Source: Lacrimispora sp. 210928-DFI.3.58 (GTDB lineage: Bacteria; Bacillota; Clostridia; Lachnospirales; Lachnospiraceae). From it: a DNA stretch of 64,000 bases. The notes beneath the pieces were generated by a model, which worked only from the letters and a program-made list of their open reading frames with translations, ran no database searches and was not told where the DNA came from. The translations under genes and the position numbers were made by a program. The stretch's first letter is position 1. Each line of letters opens with the position of its first letter. The stretch spans positions 85,602 through 149,601 of the forward strand of contig NZ_JAJCIC010000007.1 of the NCBI RefSeq assembly GCF_020554865.1, written 5' to 3'. Positions 44,582 through 55,900 of the stretch are shown here, one piece after another.

Positions 44582-45046
44582 CTATTCCGCCAGCAGGTAC
44601 TGCTTGATGATGGCGGCCGCCTGTCCCATATTCTGGGTATCCACGATTTTCTTTACGTCCTCCTGGTTTTTGATCAGCTCCACAATACGCTGGAGCATCT
44701 CCAAGTGGCCGTGGGGCTCGGTCAGTACCAGCATGATGACCAGGCGGACGGGGACGGCGCACTCCGGCTCGTCCATAGTGTGGAAATCCACCTCCGGCTT
44801 CAGGAGGCCCACGCAGATCGCCGCCTCATTGACATTGCATACGTCGCAGTGGGGAATGGCGATATTGATTCCGCCTGTATTGAGGCCAGTGGGGAAGCTG
44901 GCCTCGCGGTCAAGGATGGCCTGCCTGTAGGTATCCTTGACCATCCCCCTGCCGCGCAGATAGTCGCACATTCTTCCCAGCGCGTCCCTGTCGGAGGACG
45001 CGTCCCGGATGTCCAAAATAAGGGACTCGTCAAAACGTATTCCCAT
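44582..45046 (-). CDS. PTS fructose/galactitol-family EIIA
   Basis: 154 residues, PTS_EIIA_2 domain. Phospho-His66 in INIAIPHCD. The GatA-like form fits the neighbouring GatB/GatC. It takes phosphate from HPr. It begins 1 nt after the stop of the aldolase gene (TGATATG), so translation is coupled. Confidence 0.88.
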   Translation of the reverse strand: MGIRFDESLILDIRDASSDRDALGRMCDYLRGRGMVKDTYRQAILDREASFPTGLNTGGINIAIPHCDVCNVNEAAICVGLLKPEVDFHTMDEPECAVPVRLVIMLVLTEPHGHLEMLQRIVELIKNQEDVKKIVDTQNMGQAAAIIKQYLLAE

Positions 45047-45047
45047 A

Positions 45048-45683
45048 TCAGATATCTCCTTCCAGTTCCTTTAATTTTGCGTCAATCGCTGCGATGGATT
45101 TCCGGATGCCGTCCTCATCCTGCCTCAGGATATCGTCTTTACAGAAGATACCGGAGGCGATTCCCGCAAAGGCCGCGCCAGCGCTGAAATATTCCCCGAT
45201 ATTTCCGGTATTGATGCCGCCTACGACCATCAGGGGCATTTTACCCAGGGGAGCCATGATATCTGACAGATATTTGCTGCCCAGCCGGGCTGCCGGGAAT
45301 ACCTTTACGATATCCGCTCCGTCCAGAAAGCTCTGCCGTATTTCTGACGGGGAAAATGCCCCCGGTACGCTGATCACGCCTTTTTCATGGCAGAGGTCAA
45401 GGACAGGCTTTCCGAATACGGTGGGGGAAAGCAGAAAGGCCGCACCGGCCGCTATGGACGCCTGCGCTTCCTCATAGGTCAGTACCGTGCCCGCTCCCAC
45501 GAGAATCCTGCCGCTGAACTCCTGGCTGATCTTTTCAATCGCCTCCAGGGCTCCCGGCGTGTTCATCGTGATTTCCACGGAGCGCAGCCTGGTTCCTACA
45601 AGGTTCTTCACGACTGTCCTGATCTGCGGATAGGTGTAGCCCCTCAAGATGACTGTTACTTTTGGAAAATCCTTCATGTTCAT
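45048..45683 (-). CDS. 2-keto-3-deoxy-6-phosphogluconate aldolase family protein
   Basis: 211 residues from the ATG at complement 45681-45683 with AAAGGAG; a longer frame to 45800 overlaps the promoter and regulator and is rejected. Glu37 (SVEITMNTPGA) and the Schiff-base Lys127 (DIVKVFPA) are in place, with GAGTVLTYEEA and VVGGINTGNIGEYF. Class I KDPG/KHG aldolase: cleaves a 2-keto-3-deoxy-6-phospho sugar acid to pyruvate and glyceraldehyde-3-phosphate. First gene after the sigma-54 promoter. Confidence 0.88.
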   Translation of the reverse strand: MNMKDFPKVTVILRGYTYPQIRTVVKNLVGTRLRSVEITMNTPGALEAIEKISQEFSGRILVGAGTVLTYEEAQASIAAGAAFLLSPTVFGKPVLDLCHEKGVISVPGAFSPSEIRQSFLDGADIVKVFPAARLGSKYLSDIMAPLGKMPLMVVGGINTGNIGEYFSAGAAFAGIASGIFCKDDILRQDEDGIRKSIAAIDAKLKELEGDI

Positions 45684-45722
45684 CGAACTCGCTCCTTTCT
45701 GTTTGCTCTCGATAAGATTTAG

Positions 45723-45738
45723 AGCAAGTTCGATGCCA
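45723..45738 (-). promoter_or_regulatory. Sigma-54 (-24/-12) promoter of the PTS/aldolase operon
   Basis: On the minus strand TGGCAT-CGAAC-TTGCT: GG and GC with exactly 10 nt between, the consensus for RpoN promoters. It lies in the gap between the regulator stop (45740-45742) and the aldolase start, 40 nt before that ATG. It fits the sigma-54-dependent activator gene directly upstream. Confidence 0.85.
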
Positions 45739-45739
45739 A

Positions 45740-48664
45740 CTAATTGACCGGTTTTGTAGTTTTGCATAAAATTTCCATGATTTCCTCCGGATTTTTGCAT
45801 TTACGGATAGACTGAATCATGGATTCATCAGAAATAATCTGGTAAAGCTGTTCAAAATACTTTTTTGAATTTTCATCAAGGGCAAGCACAAAAATCAGGT
45901 CCACCGCATTGATACCGTCCCATGCTGTGGGAGTGTCCAGCTTTGTAACGGAAATGACCGGTTTTGTAACATATTCCGGGCTCCCGTGGGGGATAGCGAT
46001 GCCGCCCTTGAGAACCGTAGTCATCATGCTTTCCCTCTTGTAAACGCTGAGAAGAAAATCCGGCGTGACAAAGCCATCGCCAGCCAGGGCGCCGATCATT
46101 TCATCAAGGATATTATCCTTGTAATTGTGCCCTTCTTTGATGTAAATGTGGGATGGGAAAATGACCTGGTTTAGATCATTTTCCTCCAGAAGCTGCCGCC
46201 GCTTTAAAATTTTCCGAAGCTGTCCCAGCCCGTCTGAAGTATACAGCAGGGAGGCCGGAAGGAAGGGGACGCCGCTGTATTCCGGGTCAATGGTTCCCAC
46301 AATGGCCAGAAACTCGTAATCCTCCTCCGCCTGCCGGATGATTTGGTGGATATCCGAGGTTTCGATGAATCCGCGGGTTACGATCTCTACCTGGTGAAGG
46401 CTGCTTTTTAAACGCTCCTCAATGAAGGCGCGCAGAACCGCAGCGGCCCCTTCACCGGTGATGCACAGACAGAGGATGGCGGGCCTTTTTCGGCGGTTCG
46501 GAGACTGGGCGGCAGAAGGCAGGCGCTTTACATCCAGGGCTTCCACGATCTGCTCGATGCTGTCGTCTGTCCAGAGAGTCCGCCTCACCGCGTCGATGAC
46601 CATCATGGTATCTGTGCGTCCCACAATTCCCACAGGGATGCCGAGGCGTTCCCAGACGAGGCTTCCTGTTTCCATCAGGGAGCCCATATCGGCCAGGATG
46701 ATGATTCCCCTGCCCCGGTTTAAGGCGGCCGCTGCCTGGAGAACCTTTTCGCCCATCTGGGCTGGGGTATCCATAAGCCCCAGTTCCAGGCCCTTCGCGT
46801 GGTCAGTCCCCATGACCGCGTTGGCAACCTCAGCCATGCCGCAGGCCACGGCTCCGTGGGACACCACAAGGACGCTGATTCGTTCCCGCTCCTTCTGGCC
46901 ATGGCGGAAGCGGGAGAAATACATGGCCAAAAAACTGATTTCCTCCTCCTGGATGGTCAGGTAATATTTGGCGCATACCTTTTTATAAACCTGTTCCGCC
47001 GCCTGATATTCTTCATGGTAAATATCCCGGAAGGTGTCGATGCCTGTGGGGAGGGCCCTGGCACCCTGGGCGCTGCGCTGGAGGGACATTTTCATATGGA
47101 TGGCGAGAGGGAAGACCAGCTCCCGTTTCAGGCCGGGAAGAAGGGAGAGGGCCAGCTCGTAGATATCGGACGCCAGGCTCATCATCTGCTCCCCTACGAT
47201 GGAAACCATTTCATCGGCGCTGAAGCGGGAAAGCTCAATCTGGCGGATGTTCCGGGAAAGCTGGTTTTCCACCTCGGAGGAGAGGCGGGCTCTGATTTCT
47301 TCTTCACTCAGGCCCGCGCTTAAGAGCTGGTTATAATCCTGCTCCAGCTTTCCGTAGATATCCCAGCCCTTTAAAAGAGCGTGTTCTCCGGTCTGTGGCT
47401 GCTTCTCGTGGGATAAATACAGGTCGGATTTAATCAGGCGCAGCCCCTTATCGGGACTGTTCGCGGAGGCCTGCCCCCGCTTGAATGCCTCAGGAAGGCA
47501 GTCAAAGAGGATTTCGATGACGCCGGCCCTTGAGCGTTTGCTTTCGAGGAACGCCTTTGCGCAGCAAACCTGGATGTCAGACCTGACCTGGCCCACATTT
47601 CCGGCATACTCCGCCTGCATCAGGCACTGGAGTACCTCGCGCTTGACGAGGAAATCCCGGCCAAGCTTGTGGGCTTCCATCCAGAAAAAGAGGTGTATAA
47701 ATTCCAGGCGCTCCTTGGCGGGGCGTTCCCTGAGGGAGGGCAGCTCAATGGTCATGGGGATGCGGCGGCGAAAGGTAATAAGCAGGGAGCTCTGCGGGTT
47801 CTCCGTAGTGGCGGCGATGACCATCAGATGGCTCTCGCGCTGGTTTTCCACCTCCCCGAGGCGCCGGAATTTCCCCTTATCCATCAGATAGAACAGAAGC
47901 TCCTGGCCCTCCGGCGGAAGGCGGTGAACCTCATCCAGGAAGAGGATGCCGCCATCGCAGAGCTCCACAACGCCCTTTTTATCCTTATCTGCGCCGGTGA
48001 AGCTGCCCTTCCTGTAGCCGAACAGCTGGGCCATGAGGAGCTGCGGGTTATCGGCGTAGTCGGCGCAGTTAAAGGCGTAGTAGGGAGGATGTTCTCCGAA
48101 ATTCTCCGTTCCGCAGGCAAAGCTGTGCATCAGCTCCGCCAGGTAGCTTTTCCCTGCTCCGGATGGGCCGTAAATCAGGCAATGAAGCCCCATGGGAGGG
48201 TAGAGGACCGCCGCCTGGGCCCGGGAAATCTGGGTCTTCAGGCTTCCATCGTAACCGATGAAGGAGGAAAAAACGGAGGCGTCAGGGCCCTTTTCCTTTT
48301 GAGAGGGGGATTTTTCCTCAGAAGGCCTTTCGGCCGGAGCTTTTTCCGTAGAAGGCTTCCCGGCCGGAGCCTTGGAAAGCTCCTCCCTGAGCTTTCCCAC
48401 GGTGTACTTTCCCACAGAAAAGCCTTCCTCATCCAGGCGGCGGGCCAGGGCGCGGTCCGAAAGGGCGGGCTCCTCCAAAAGGAGTTGCCGCAGTCTGGGC
48501 AGGATGGCGGCCCGCCTGCGCTCTCTGGAATCGGGGATATTCCCTTCGCCCCGGAGCAGGGTAACAGTCTCCCGCAGCACTCCAAGCCGCTGCGCCAATT
48601 CCTCATCAGTCAGCGGATGTTTCTTATCCTCTTCAGAAATCATCTGTAAAAGCTTTTCTTTCAC
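45740..48664 (-). CDS. LevR-type sigma-54-dependent PTS-responsive activator
   Basis: 974 residues, GTG start with AGGGGGA upstream. Order: N-terminal HTH region (~15-90, LARRLDEEGFSVGKYTVGKLREEL), charged Pro/Lys/Glu linker, AAA+ domain with Walker A GPSGAGKS (~165), GSFTGA (sigma-54 contact, ~220) and Walker B GGILFLDEV (~238); then PRD, EIIA-Man-like domain with VVSHGAVACG (~600), an EIIB-like part, and a C-terminal PTS EIIA domain with AIPHGSPE (~890). This is the LevR/DgaR architecture: PTS phosphorylation sets activity and AAA+ opens RpoN promoters. The target is the adjacent -24/-12 promoter. Confidence 0.92.
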   Translation of the reverse strand: MKEKLLQMISEEDKKHPLTDEELAQRLGVLRETVTLLRGEGNIPDSRERRRAAILPRLRQLLLEEPALSDRALARRLDEEGFSVGKYTVGKLREELSKAPAGKPSTEKAPAERPSEEKSPSQKEKGPDASVFSSFIGYDGSLKTQISRAQAAVLYPPMGLHCLIYGPSGAGKSYLAELMHSFACGTENFGEHPPYYAFNCADYADNPQLLMAQLFGYRKGSFTGADKDKKGVVELCDGGILFLDEVHRLPPEGQELLFYLMDKGKFRRLGEVENQRESHLMVIAATTENPQSSLLITFRRRIPMTIELPSLRERPAKERLEFIHLFFWMEAHKLGRDFLVKREVLQCLMQAEYAGNVGQVRSDIQVCCAKAFLESKRSRAGVIEILFDCLPEAFKRGQASANSPDKGLRLIKSDLYLSHEKQPQTGEHALLKGWDIYGKLEQDYNQLLSAGLSEEEIRARLSSEVENQLSRNIRQIELSRFSADEMVSIVGEQMMSLASDIYELALSLLPGLKRELVFPLAIHMKMSLQRSAQGARALPTGIDTFRDIYHEEYQAAEQVYKKVCAKYYLTIQEEEISFLAMYFSRFRHGQKERERISVLVVSHGAVACGMAEVANAVMGTDHAKGLELGLMDTPAQMGEKVLQAAAALNRGRGIIILADMGSLMETGSLVWERLGIPVGIVGRTDTMMVIDAVRRTLWTDDSIEQIVEALDVKRLPSAAQSPNRRKRPAILCLCITGEGAAAVLRAFIEERLKSSLHQVEIVTRGFIETSDIHQIIRQAEEDYEFLAIVGTIDPEYSGVPFLPASLLYTSDGLGQLRKILKRRQLLEENDLNQVIFPSHIYIKEGHNYKDNILDEMIGALAGDGFVTPDFLLSVYKRESMMTTVLKGGIAIPHGSPEYVTKPVISVTKLDTPTAWDGINAVDLIFVLALDENSKKYFEQLYQIISDESMIQSIRKCKNPEEIMEILCKTTKPVN

Positions 48665-49070
48665 AGTCCGTTCCCCCTAAAATCCAATATGCTTATATTC
48701 CATTTTATACTATCGTCTGTTTTCCTGCAAGAGCCCATTCATCCCCCGTTACCGGAACTGCCGGCGAAAAAGCAGCCATTCTGTGAACAGCAACGGAAGC
48801 TTTCTCCTGAAAAACGGCGAGGGGGGATTGACGCGGGGCTGTAAGTGTGCTATTTTATAATTACCGCATGAAATTCTTCGTGCATATATCTTTTTTTATC
48901 TTTATTATTTTGGCCGTGTCGGCCACAGATTCAAGAGAGATCCTGATATTACATGATGGAGCTTAAGAGCAGCCGTACATTGACAAGTGCATAGTGTGGA
49001 TTGCCAATATGTGAGAAAATTTGAATCAGATAGCGATCAGTTTTGGGATTAAAACAAAGGAGGACAGGGA
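48665..49070. other. Divergent intergenic region, regulator / CAP gene
   Basis: No gene. On the plus strand TTGACG (48828-48833) and TATTTT (48851-48856) with a 17-bp spacer form a likely promoter for the CAP-domain gene, with a ~210-nt leader. The leader holds a TGGCCG-tgt-CGGCCA palindrome (~48911-48926) and another TTGACA at ~48979. For the regulator, TATAAA on the minus strand near 48705 is a possible -10. Confidence 0.45.
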
Positions 49071-49835
49071 ATGAGAAAAAAATGGATATTGCTGGCGGCA
49101 GTATTTACAGTGCTTGCCGCTGCCCCAGCCTATGCAGGCCAGTGGATACAGGATGACGTTGGCTGGTGGTGGCAGGATGACGACGGCAGTTATCCGGCAA
49201 ATTGGTCACGGTGGCTGGACGGGAACAGAGACGGAATTTACGAGCTGTATTATTTTGATGAGAGTGGATATCTGTATACCAATACAAGCCTGTTTGACGG
49301 TATGGTGACAGTAGACGAAAACGGAGCCAGTGTGAAGGGCGGAACTGTGATGACAATGGCTTATGACCCGGATGAAAATATGGGAAAATATTTTGAAAAA
49401 ACAGCGGAGACAGCGGAAGAAAGCAGAGAAGAGCTGGATCCATATGAATTAGCCTGCCGGATCATAGAGCTGGTCAATGAAGAAAGAGAAACCCATGGAA
49501 AGGAAGCGTTGGACGTCAATGATGAGCTGCTGGAAAATGCAATGGTGAGAGCAGAGGAAAGCGGTTCTGGATGTGCTCCTCATAAAAGACCAGACGGCAG
49601 TAATTATGACTCCGCAATTGCGGCCGGCTATTCAAAAGCGGCAGAGAATCTTGCCTACATAGGATACATGCCCAATGATACAATAGAGTCTGCGGCAGAA
49701 CGGATTGTGTATGGATGGCTGGGTTCCTCCGGACATAAGAAAAATATGCTCCGTTCCCAGTGGGAAGAGACAGGCGTAGGAGTATATATAGACGGAACGA
49801 AAATAGCAGTTTCGCAATTATTTATAAAGCGGTAA
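49071..49835 (+). CDS. Secreted CAP-domain (SCP/PR1-like) protein
   Basis: 254 residues. Signal peptide 1-22 (cleavage after YAG/AYA). Residues ~24-75 (GWWWQDDDGSYPANWSRWLDGN, then YYFDESGYLYTNTS) resemble a choline- or cell-wall-binding repeat. A Glu-rich linker leads to a CAP domain at ~125-254 with IIELVNEERETHGKEAL, PHKRPDGSNYDSA and WLGSSGHKKNMLRSQWEETGVGVY. CAP proteins are extracellular, of various roles. AAAGGAGG precedes the ATG. It precedes the giant adhesin by 124 nt, separated by a terminator. Confidence 0.88.
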   Translation: MRKKWILLAAVFTVLAAAPAYAGQWIQDDVGWWWQDDDGSYPANWSRWLDGNRDGIYELYYFDESGYLYTNTSLFDGMVTVDENGASVKGGTVMTMAYDPDENMGKYFEKTAETAEESREELDPYELACRIIELVNEERETHGKEALDVNDELLENAMVRAEESGSGCAPHKRPDGSNYDSAIAAGYSKAAENLAYIGYMPNDTIESAAERIVYGWLGSSGHKKNMLRSQWEETGVGVYIDGTKIAVSQLFIKR

Positions 49836-49874
49836 CTATATTTGAAATACAACAAAACAGGATAGAAACGAAAT

Positions 49875-49922
49875 GCAATTGGCAGGCCTGAAATGCAGGC
49901 AATGAACCAATTGCTTTTTTTT
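49875..49922 (+). terminator. Intrinsic terminator
   Basis: GCAATTGG pairs with CCAATTGC followed by T8, with an inner CAGGCC/GGC helix. Confidence 0.85.
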
Positions 49923-49959
49923 TCGGCCCGCTTATTCATTTTGGGGAAGGATCAAGAGG

Positions 49960-52900
49960 ATGAAATATGTAAAGAAGTTGAAACAGGCATGGGCGCTCAT
50001 CATGGTACTGGCAGTGATCATTACCTCCATCCCATTGTCCTCTATGGCAGAGAATACTGCTGCGGGTGACAGGAATACGGGGACAGTGGAAATGATCATC
50101 CGCGGCGATACCTTTCAGGGAAAGAATTTTAATGTATTCGGCCACATGCATCATTCCATTACCATGTACCACGTGAACCCGGTGGAAGGACATGTTCCCA
50201 GCTTCTGTCTTCAGCCGGGGAAAAAGCTGCCAAACCATACGATCATGAATTATACGAGATACGACTTAAATCAGGGAGAGTCTGTACCGTATATCGGTTC
50301 ATGGGAGCGTTTTCTGCATATTAATCTGGCCTATGAGTGGGCTGTTTCCGGAAACTATTATGAGCCGGCACGTTATGCGGTCGTGCAGACGTATATCTGG
50401 GGCTGTATTGCAGGATATGAGGATAATTGGGCAGTTCAGGATGGTGTTCAGCAGCAGCTTGCAGGCATCATGGGAGCCAGGGCGTCCCAGCTGTATGGAG
50501 AAATGAAGGCGTATGTCCGGGCAGAAGCAGAGGGCTTTAACGGAACAGGAGGCGGGGCTCTGCCAGCCTGGAATGGAACGCAGCAGAGGATGGAGCTTAA
50601 GGATGGAGGATATGAACTGACCCTTGATATCAGCACCTGTCCGCAGTTAAGGGAGACAATGTGGACATTTCCGGGCAGCGGCTGGAGCTATGCTGTTTCC
50701 ACAGATGGAAAAAGCATAACCTTTCAGTACCGGGGGACGGGGATCCCCAATGGAACCATTACGTCAGCGGAACTAAATGGGATCAGCAACCGGTTTTATC
50801 TTTATCTGCTGCAGCCGCAGGATTCCAACCTGCAGGTGCAGGTGGGCTGGATCAATCTGGAGAAAACACCGGCTAATGTATATTTTTCTGTGGGAGATTA
50901 TCAGCCAACAGGAGAGGGCGGCGGAGAGCTGGAACTCTACCGCCACAGCGAAACCTTTGAGTCCAACTATAACATTGACCTGGAAAAATACTGTGCTGAA
51001 ACGAACCAGCGCCTGGAGGGAGCAGCCTTCTATGTCTGGGAGGATTTTGATTTTTCCCAGGTGAATGAAGGGGGCTACACCGAAGGAGAGCCGGACGGCA
51101 CCACAGGACAGGTCTATTTAAACAGGATGTCGCCGGAGCCGGAGAGCAATTATATCTGTGATACGATCACAACAGATGAAAATGGCTATGCCAGCCACAG
51201 CGATGTCAGAAGCTACAATTACAGCAAGACCTACTGCATGGGCCATCCCGCTCCGGAGTGGGTGGAATGTGACCATGAAGCAGATGAGGAATGCAGCTGT
51301 GAGGAAGAAAATGACCGCCTCCGGGAACAATGGCAGGCAGAGCAGGAGCTCTGTGCCTCCACCTGTGACTTTCATGTGTCCAACGAGGATGAGGATAACC
51401 ACGAACAGGATACGGCGGCAATGGAGGCTATGCTGGCTGACAGGGATGAAACCTATGAGAATTTTATTAACCTGGAGTACAGCTACACACTGGAGGAGAT
51501 CCATGCCAGAAACGGATATACGCTTCATGGAAAGCACAATGACGACCAGCCCATAGAGACTGTTGTCCTGTCCTCTGCCCAGGCAGAGGGAGGCGTTATG
51601 GCAGGAAGCTTCCATCAGGAATCCACAGTTTCTGACCGGCCGGTCATTTATACATACCCCACAGGCTCCCAGAAAATGGAAGGCCGCCGCGCCTATCAAT
51701 ACCAGGTGCCGGAAGCGGCTGATCTGTCCCTGGAGGAAATGAGAAGTATTGTAGAGCTTCAGGAAGAGAAGGAAAAGGAAACAAAGCCGGAGGCCGCACC
51801 AGAGGGAGCCGCCGGACAGAGCAGCGGGACGGCGGATGGAAGCCCGGCGAAGGATGGCGGAGAAGAAGGAACTGTTGAAACAGAAGATACCGGAGGAGAG
51901 GAAGATAGTAAGGATGGGGGAGAAGGAAACAGCGGGTCAGCCGGGGGAGAGAATGCCGGAAACGAAAGCGGCAATGAGACGGCCGGAGAAGAGAATACCG
52001 GAAGCGAAGGAGGCAGCGGGTCAGCCGGAGGAGAGAATGCCGGAAGCGAAGGAGGCAGCGAGTCAGCCGGAGGAGAAAATGCCGGAAGCGAAGATGACAG
52101 TGGAGCGTCCGGAGAAGAGAATGGTAGTAGAGAAAGCGGCGGCGAGCCAGCCGGAGAAGAGTCCACTGGCGGCGGAGACTCCGTATCTGCGGAAGAAGAC
52201 GCTGGACCAGGAGGCGCAGAAATAGAAGATACCAGGGAGAAAGGCAGCAGCGCAGCCCAAAGGGAAGTCCAGGCAGATACCACAGAGGCTTCATCTGCAG
52301 CCTCTATCAGCAGCCGATTCCATGGACGGATGCAGCTCCTCTCAAAAGCTCCGGACATTTCCGGGGAACAGACAGAGGAAAAGAAACAAAGGGAACCAGA
52401 CATTTCCAGAGAAAAGGAGGAGACCGGCAATCAGGAGCAGGCCAGTATAAAAACAGCATCCTCAAGTGAAACCATATGGGAAGAGGATGATCCTTTCGAG
52501 GATACAGAGACCTACAGCTACGAATATACCAGGTTCCCTATAGAACAGGACAATAGCCGTTCAATCGAATATATTCATCTGGAAGAAGAAAAGGAAACAG
52601 AAGGAGGAGGTACCGGGCAGCAGGGGCTTTTTGCCCGTGCCGCCAGGGCAATCATTTCTTTTTTCTCCGATGACGATGAGGAGGAAGACAGCATTACAGC
52701 CACCCTTCCGCCTTTCATTGACGATGACCTGGATCCAATGGATACCTCTGCCTACGGAGATCCGGACACCATTCTTTACACCTTCAAGGTATGGGACCAC
52801 CGCACAGAAGGGCGCATCCATATGAACAAGCGCGATTTAGAGCTTTATAAGAAAGATGAAAAGAGCAGTTATGGAAGGACCCAGGGTGATGCCACCCTGG

Positions 52901-55900
52901 AGGGCGCTGTATATGGCCTGTTTGCAGCCCAGGATATCATCCATCCGGACGGGAAATCCGGCGTTGTCTATAATCAGAATGACCTTGTTGCCGTTGCAGC
53001 TACCGATAAAGAGGGAAATGCCTCCTTCCTGGCCTTTACCGAAAAGCCGGGGACAAGGCTGGATGGCAGCGGAAACATTGCTCCGCCAGCCGGGAGCACG
53101 GGGCCGGAGAATCTCTATGACGGCTCTTCCGTCACCTCCTCCAGCGAAGGCTTTGGCACGATCACCTATCCGGATTATGAGAATGACAACGGCAGCCGCT
53201 GGATCGGGCGGCCCCTGCTGCTGGGTAATTACTATATCATGGAAATAAGCCGTTCCGAAGGCTACGAGCTTTCTGTAAGCGGAAGCAATCTGACAGAGAC
53301 CAACCGCACCATGGACGGCATTGCCACGATCCGCCAGTCCGGTCAGGTATCCGTAGTCCGCGGCCTGTCGGACAATACTCACATGGAGGCTGATGGCTCC
53401 TGGAATGATTTTACCATAGAGCGCTACAGGACAGAGCAGGGCTATGACATTACAGTAAAGGGCTATCCGGAGGGAACGGTATTTTACCGAGTCGATCTCG
53501 AGGAGAAAACGGAGACAGTAAAAAGTGTTATCGGCGGAAGCTGGCAGGAAAAAACGGAAAATGGAGGCACCCTATACCAGACAGCGAAAGGAGGAGAATA
53601 CAAGCTGGGCCCCGATGGGAATCCCGTGCTCAAGCTGCCGGATGCAAGCGGAAGTGAACCTGAGGAGCGGATTCCCTATGCAGAGACCTTATCCTACCGG
53701 TTCCGCACAGCACCCAGGCCCAATGGGACAGCAGCACCAAAGGATCTTTCCAAATGGAACCAGTCCATCCAGCCAACCTATCTGAAGGATCAGGTAAATG
53801 AAATGCTGTCACAGATAGGATACCGCCAGGCAAAGGCTGTCCAGGGAGCGCCATGGGCAGATATCCCGCTGACAGGTGCAGCCAACGGACAGGCAGCGGG
53901 TGAGATCCTGGACTGGTTTACGGAGCATTCCTTCTTTGACTGCGGTTCTGTGGAGTCTGTCTATGAAAAGGATGGGGCGTGGTATGCCAGAGTATGTTAC
54001 GACTGTACCTCTGGAAATGATTCCTGCCCGGCAGTATACGATGCCGCATCAAAAACCCTATATGTGCGCAAAGAAGCAGAGGTAACAGGAGGGCCTGCAG
54101 ACAGGATCCACTATTGGATCGCATATGAAAAAGGAAGCTACCGCTTAAACAGCAGGACGGCATCCGTGGCAGAAAAAAGGGCAGCAACCAAAGAGATCCC
54201 ATACGGGGAAGATATCAGCAGCTATCTCCAGATCCTGTATCAGCCTGTCTATGAGACATACGCACCAGGCGAGATCCTTCGGGATACCGGAGGAAATCCC
54301 ATTCCGGTAATGGAGTATGTTCCCATATATGAGGATGTGGAAGTCACGTATCAGGATGAGGTACTGACCCAGGTGAAAGCAGCTTATGACAAAGATACCG
54401 GGATATACACGATCCATGTGGACAACAGCACAGACTGGGAAGCGGAGACAGAGGCCATCCGGGACATGTACCGCGCAGTGACAGACCAGTCGGCCATTGA
54501 ATATGAAGGCCAGGAAATGCGATATGACCAGTACCTTGTACGAGTGGCAGGCGCGGCGGTAGATGCAGTTGCCGCGATTCCGCCTCTGAATGAAGGAAGC
54601 TACATAAAAACACAGCAGCTTACCTACCCAGGCCAGAACGAACCGCAGCAGGACGGAGGTACGGACAAAAAGCCCGTACAGCTGCTCCAGCGTGTGATCA
54701 AGCAGTCCATCAAGGTGACAAAGGACATTTCCCAGTCATCCTATGATAAGGTAAATACCTATGGCTCTGTTCACAATGATCCTCTTACCACCCTTCTGGG
54801 GCTGTTTGGAAAGGGTCCGTCTATCCAGGGAGCAAAGCTTTTAAACCAGTTCAAATTCAAGCTGTATTTAAAGAGCAACCTGGAGAATATCTACGTGGAT
54901 GAAGAGGGAAAGCTTCTCTCAGAGGACATCGGAAATGATGATGGGAAGGCAGACGCGGAGCTCATTTTCCTGCCGCCCAAAAAAGGCGGAGGCCGCCGTC
55001 TTCTGGAAACAAAGGCGGACGGCAGCTACCACTATCAAAAATTTTTTGACGCCATGTACGCGGCAGACCAAAAGGCTGGAAATACTTACCCGGCCCAGGT
55101 GCTGGAACAGTTTGCCCTTGATTATTACGATATCGCTGCTTACAAAGAAGAAATTCTGGAAGCAGAGCCGGAGCTTAACAGTGATGCTGCCTATGAAAAA
55201 GCCCTTAACCTGGCAAAGGAGGAGGCCTCTGCTTATCTGGATATGTTCGTCGGTCTGGACAGACGTCTGGCAATTGCCTGGGATAAGGATGACGGCGGGG
55301 GTGCGGACAGGGATAAGACGACTCTTGAGTGTAATACAAAAAACGGAAAAGACGATTATTACGATCATTCCATTATGCTGCCTTATGGTACATACGTCAT
55401 TGCAGAGCAGACAGCGGCAGATGTGAGAAATGAGCTGGCAAACCGTCATTATGAGAGGGATTACCCGAAGGAGATCACCCTTCCCTTTGTTCCGCACATT
55501 ATCACTGACAGCAATACAGGGGAGGAGGAAGCAAACTATGAGGCAGGAGATCCCTATTTCCGCTACAGCAGCAGTGACACTCCGGAAGATCTGATACGGA
55601 AATATAAAATACGTTTTAACGAGGAGACCCATATCATCAAAGCCCACAGCCATGACGGAGATTTTGAGGTATTCAAATACGGGCTGGACAAGGATATCCG
55701 GCCAGGCCACAGCATGACATCGAAACCGCCCTATGATGCGGAGTATATGGATGGGGCAAATGGAACAGTAAAGGCATACTATAGGGGCTATACCAGCCAG
55801 AGTGAGGATAAGGGAACAAGGGACGGCGTTGTCTATGATGGAAATGAGACAGACAGCGGCCAGCTGGAAATCAGGGATGCAGTGCCCACCATGAAGGGAA

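Noticed and set aside
45684..45800. N-terminal extension of the KDPG aldolase
   Set aside because: The extension covers the sigma-54 promoter and the end of the regulator gene; the ATG at 45683 has a proper AAAGGAG site.
47669..48649. Plus-strand open frame of 326 codons opposite the sigma-54 activator
   Set aside because: Shadow of the GC-rich regulator gene; Gly/Arg-rich translation without motifs or ribosome binding site.
51880..52240. Possible CRISPR-like short repeats
   Set aside because: Repeats are in-frame coding units of the adhesin stalk, contiguous and without unique spacers.
51644..52430. Several long minus-strand frames rich in Leu/Pro/Ser/Arg opposite the adhesin stalk
   Set aside because: They arise from the repetitive Glu/Gly/Ser coding DNA; low complexity and no start signals.
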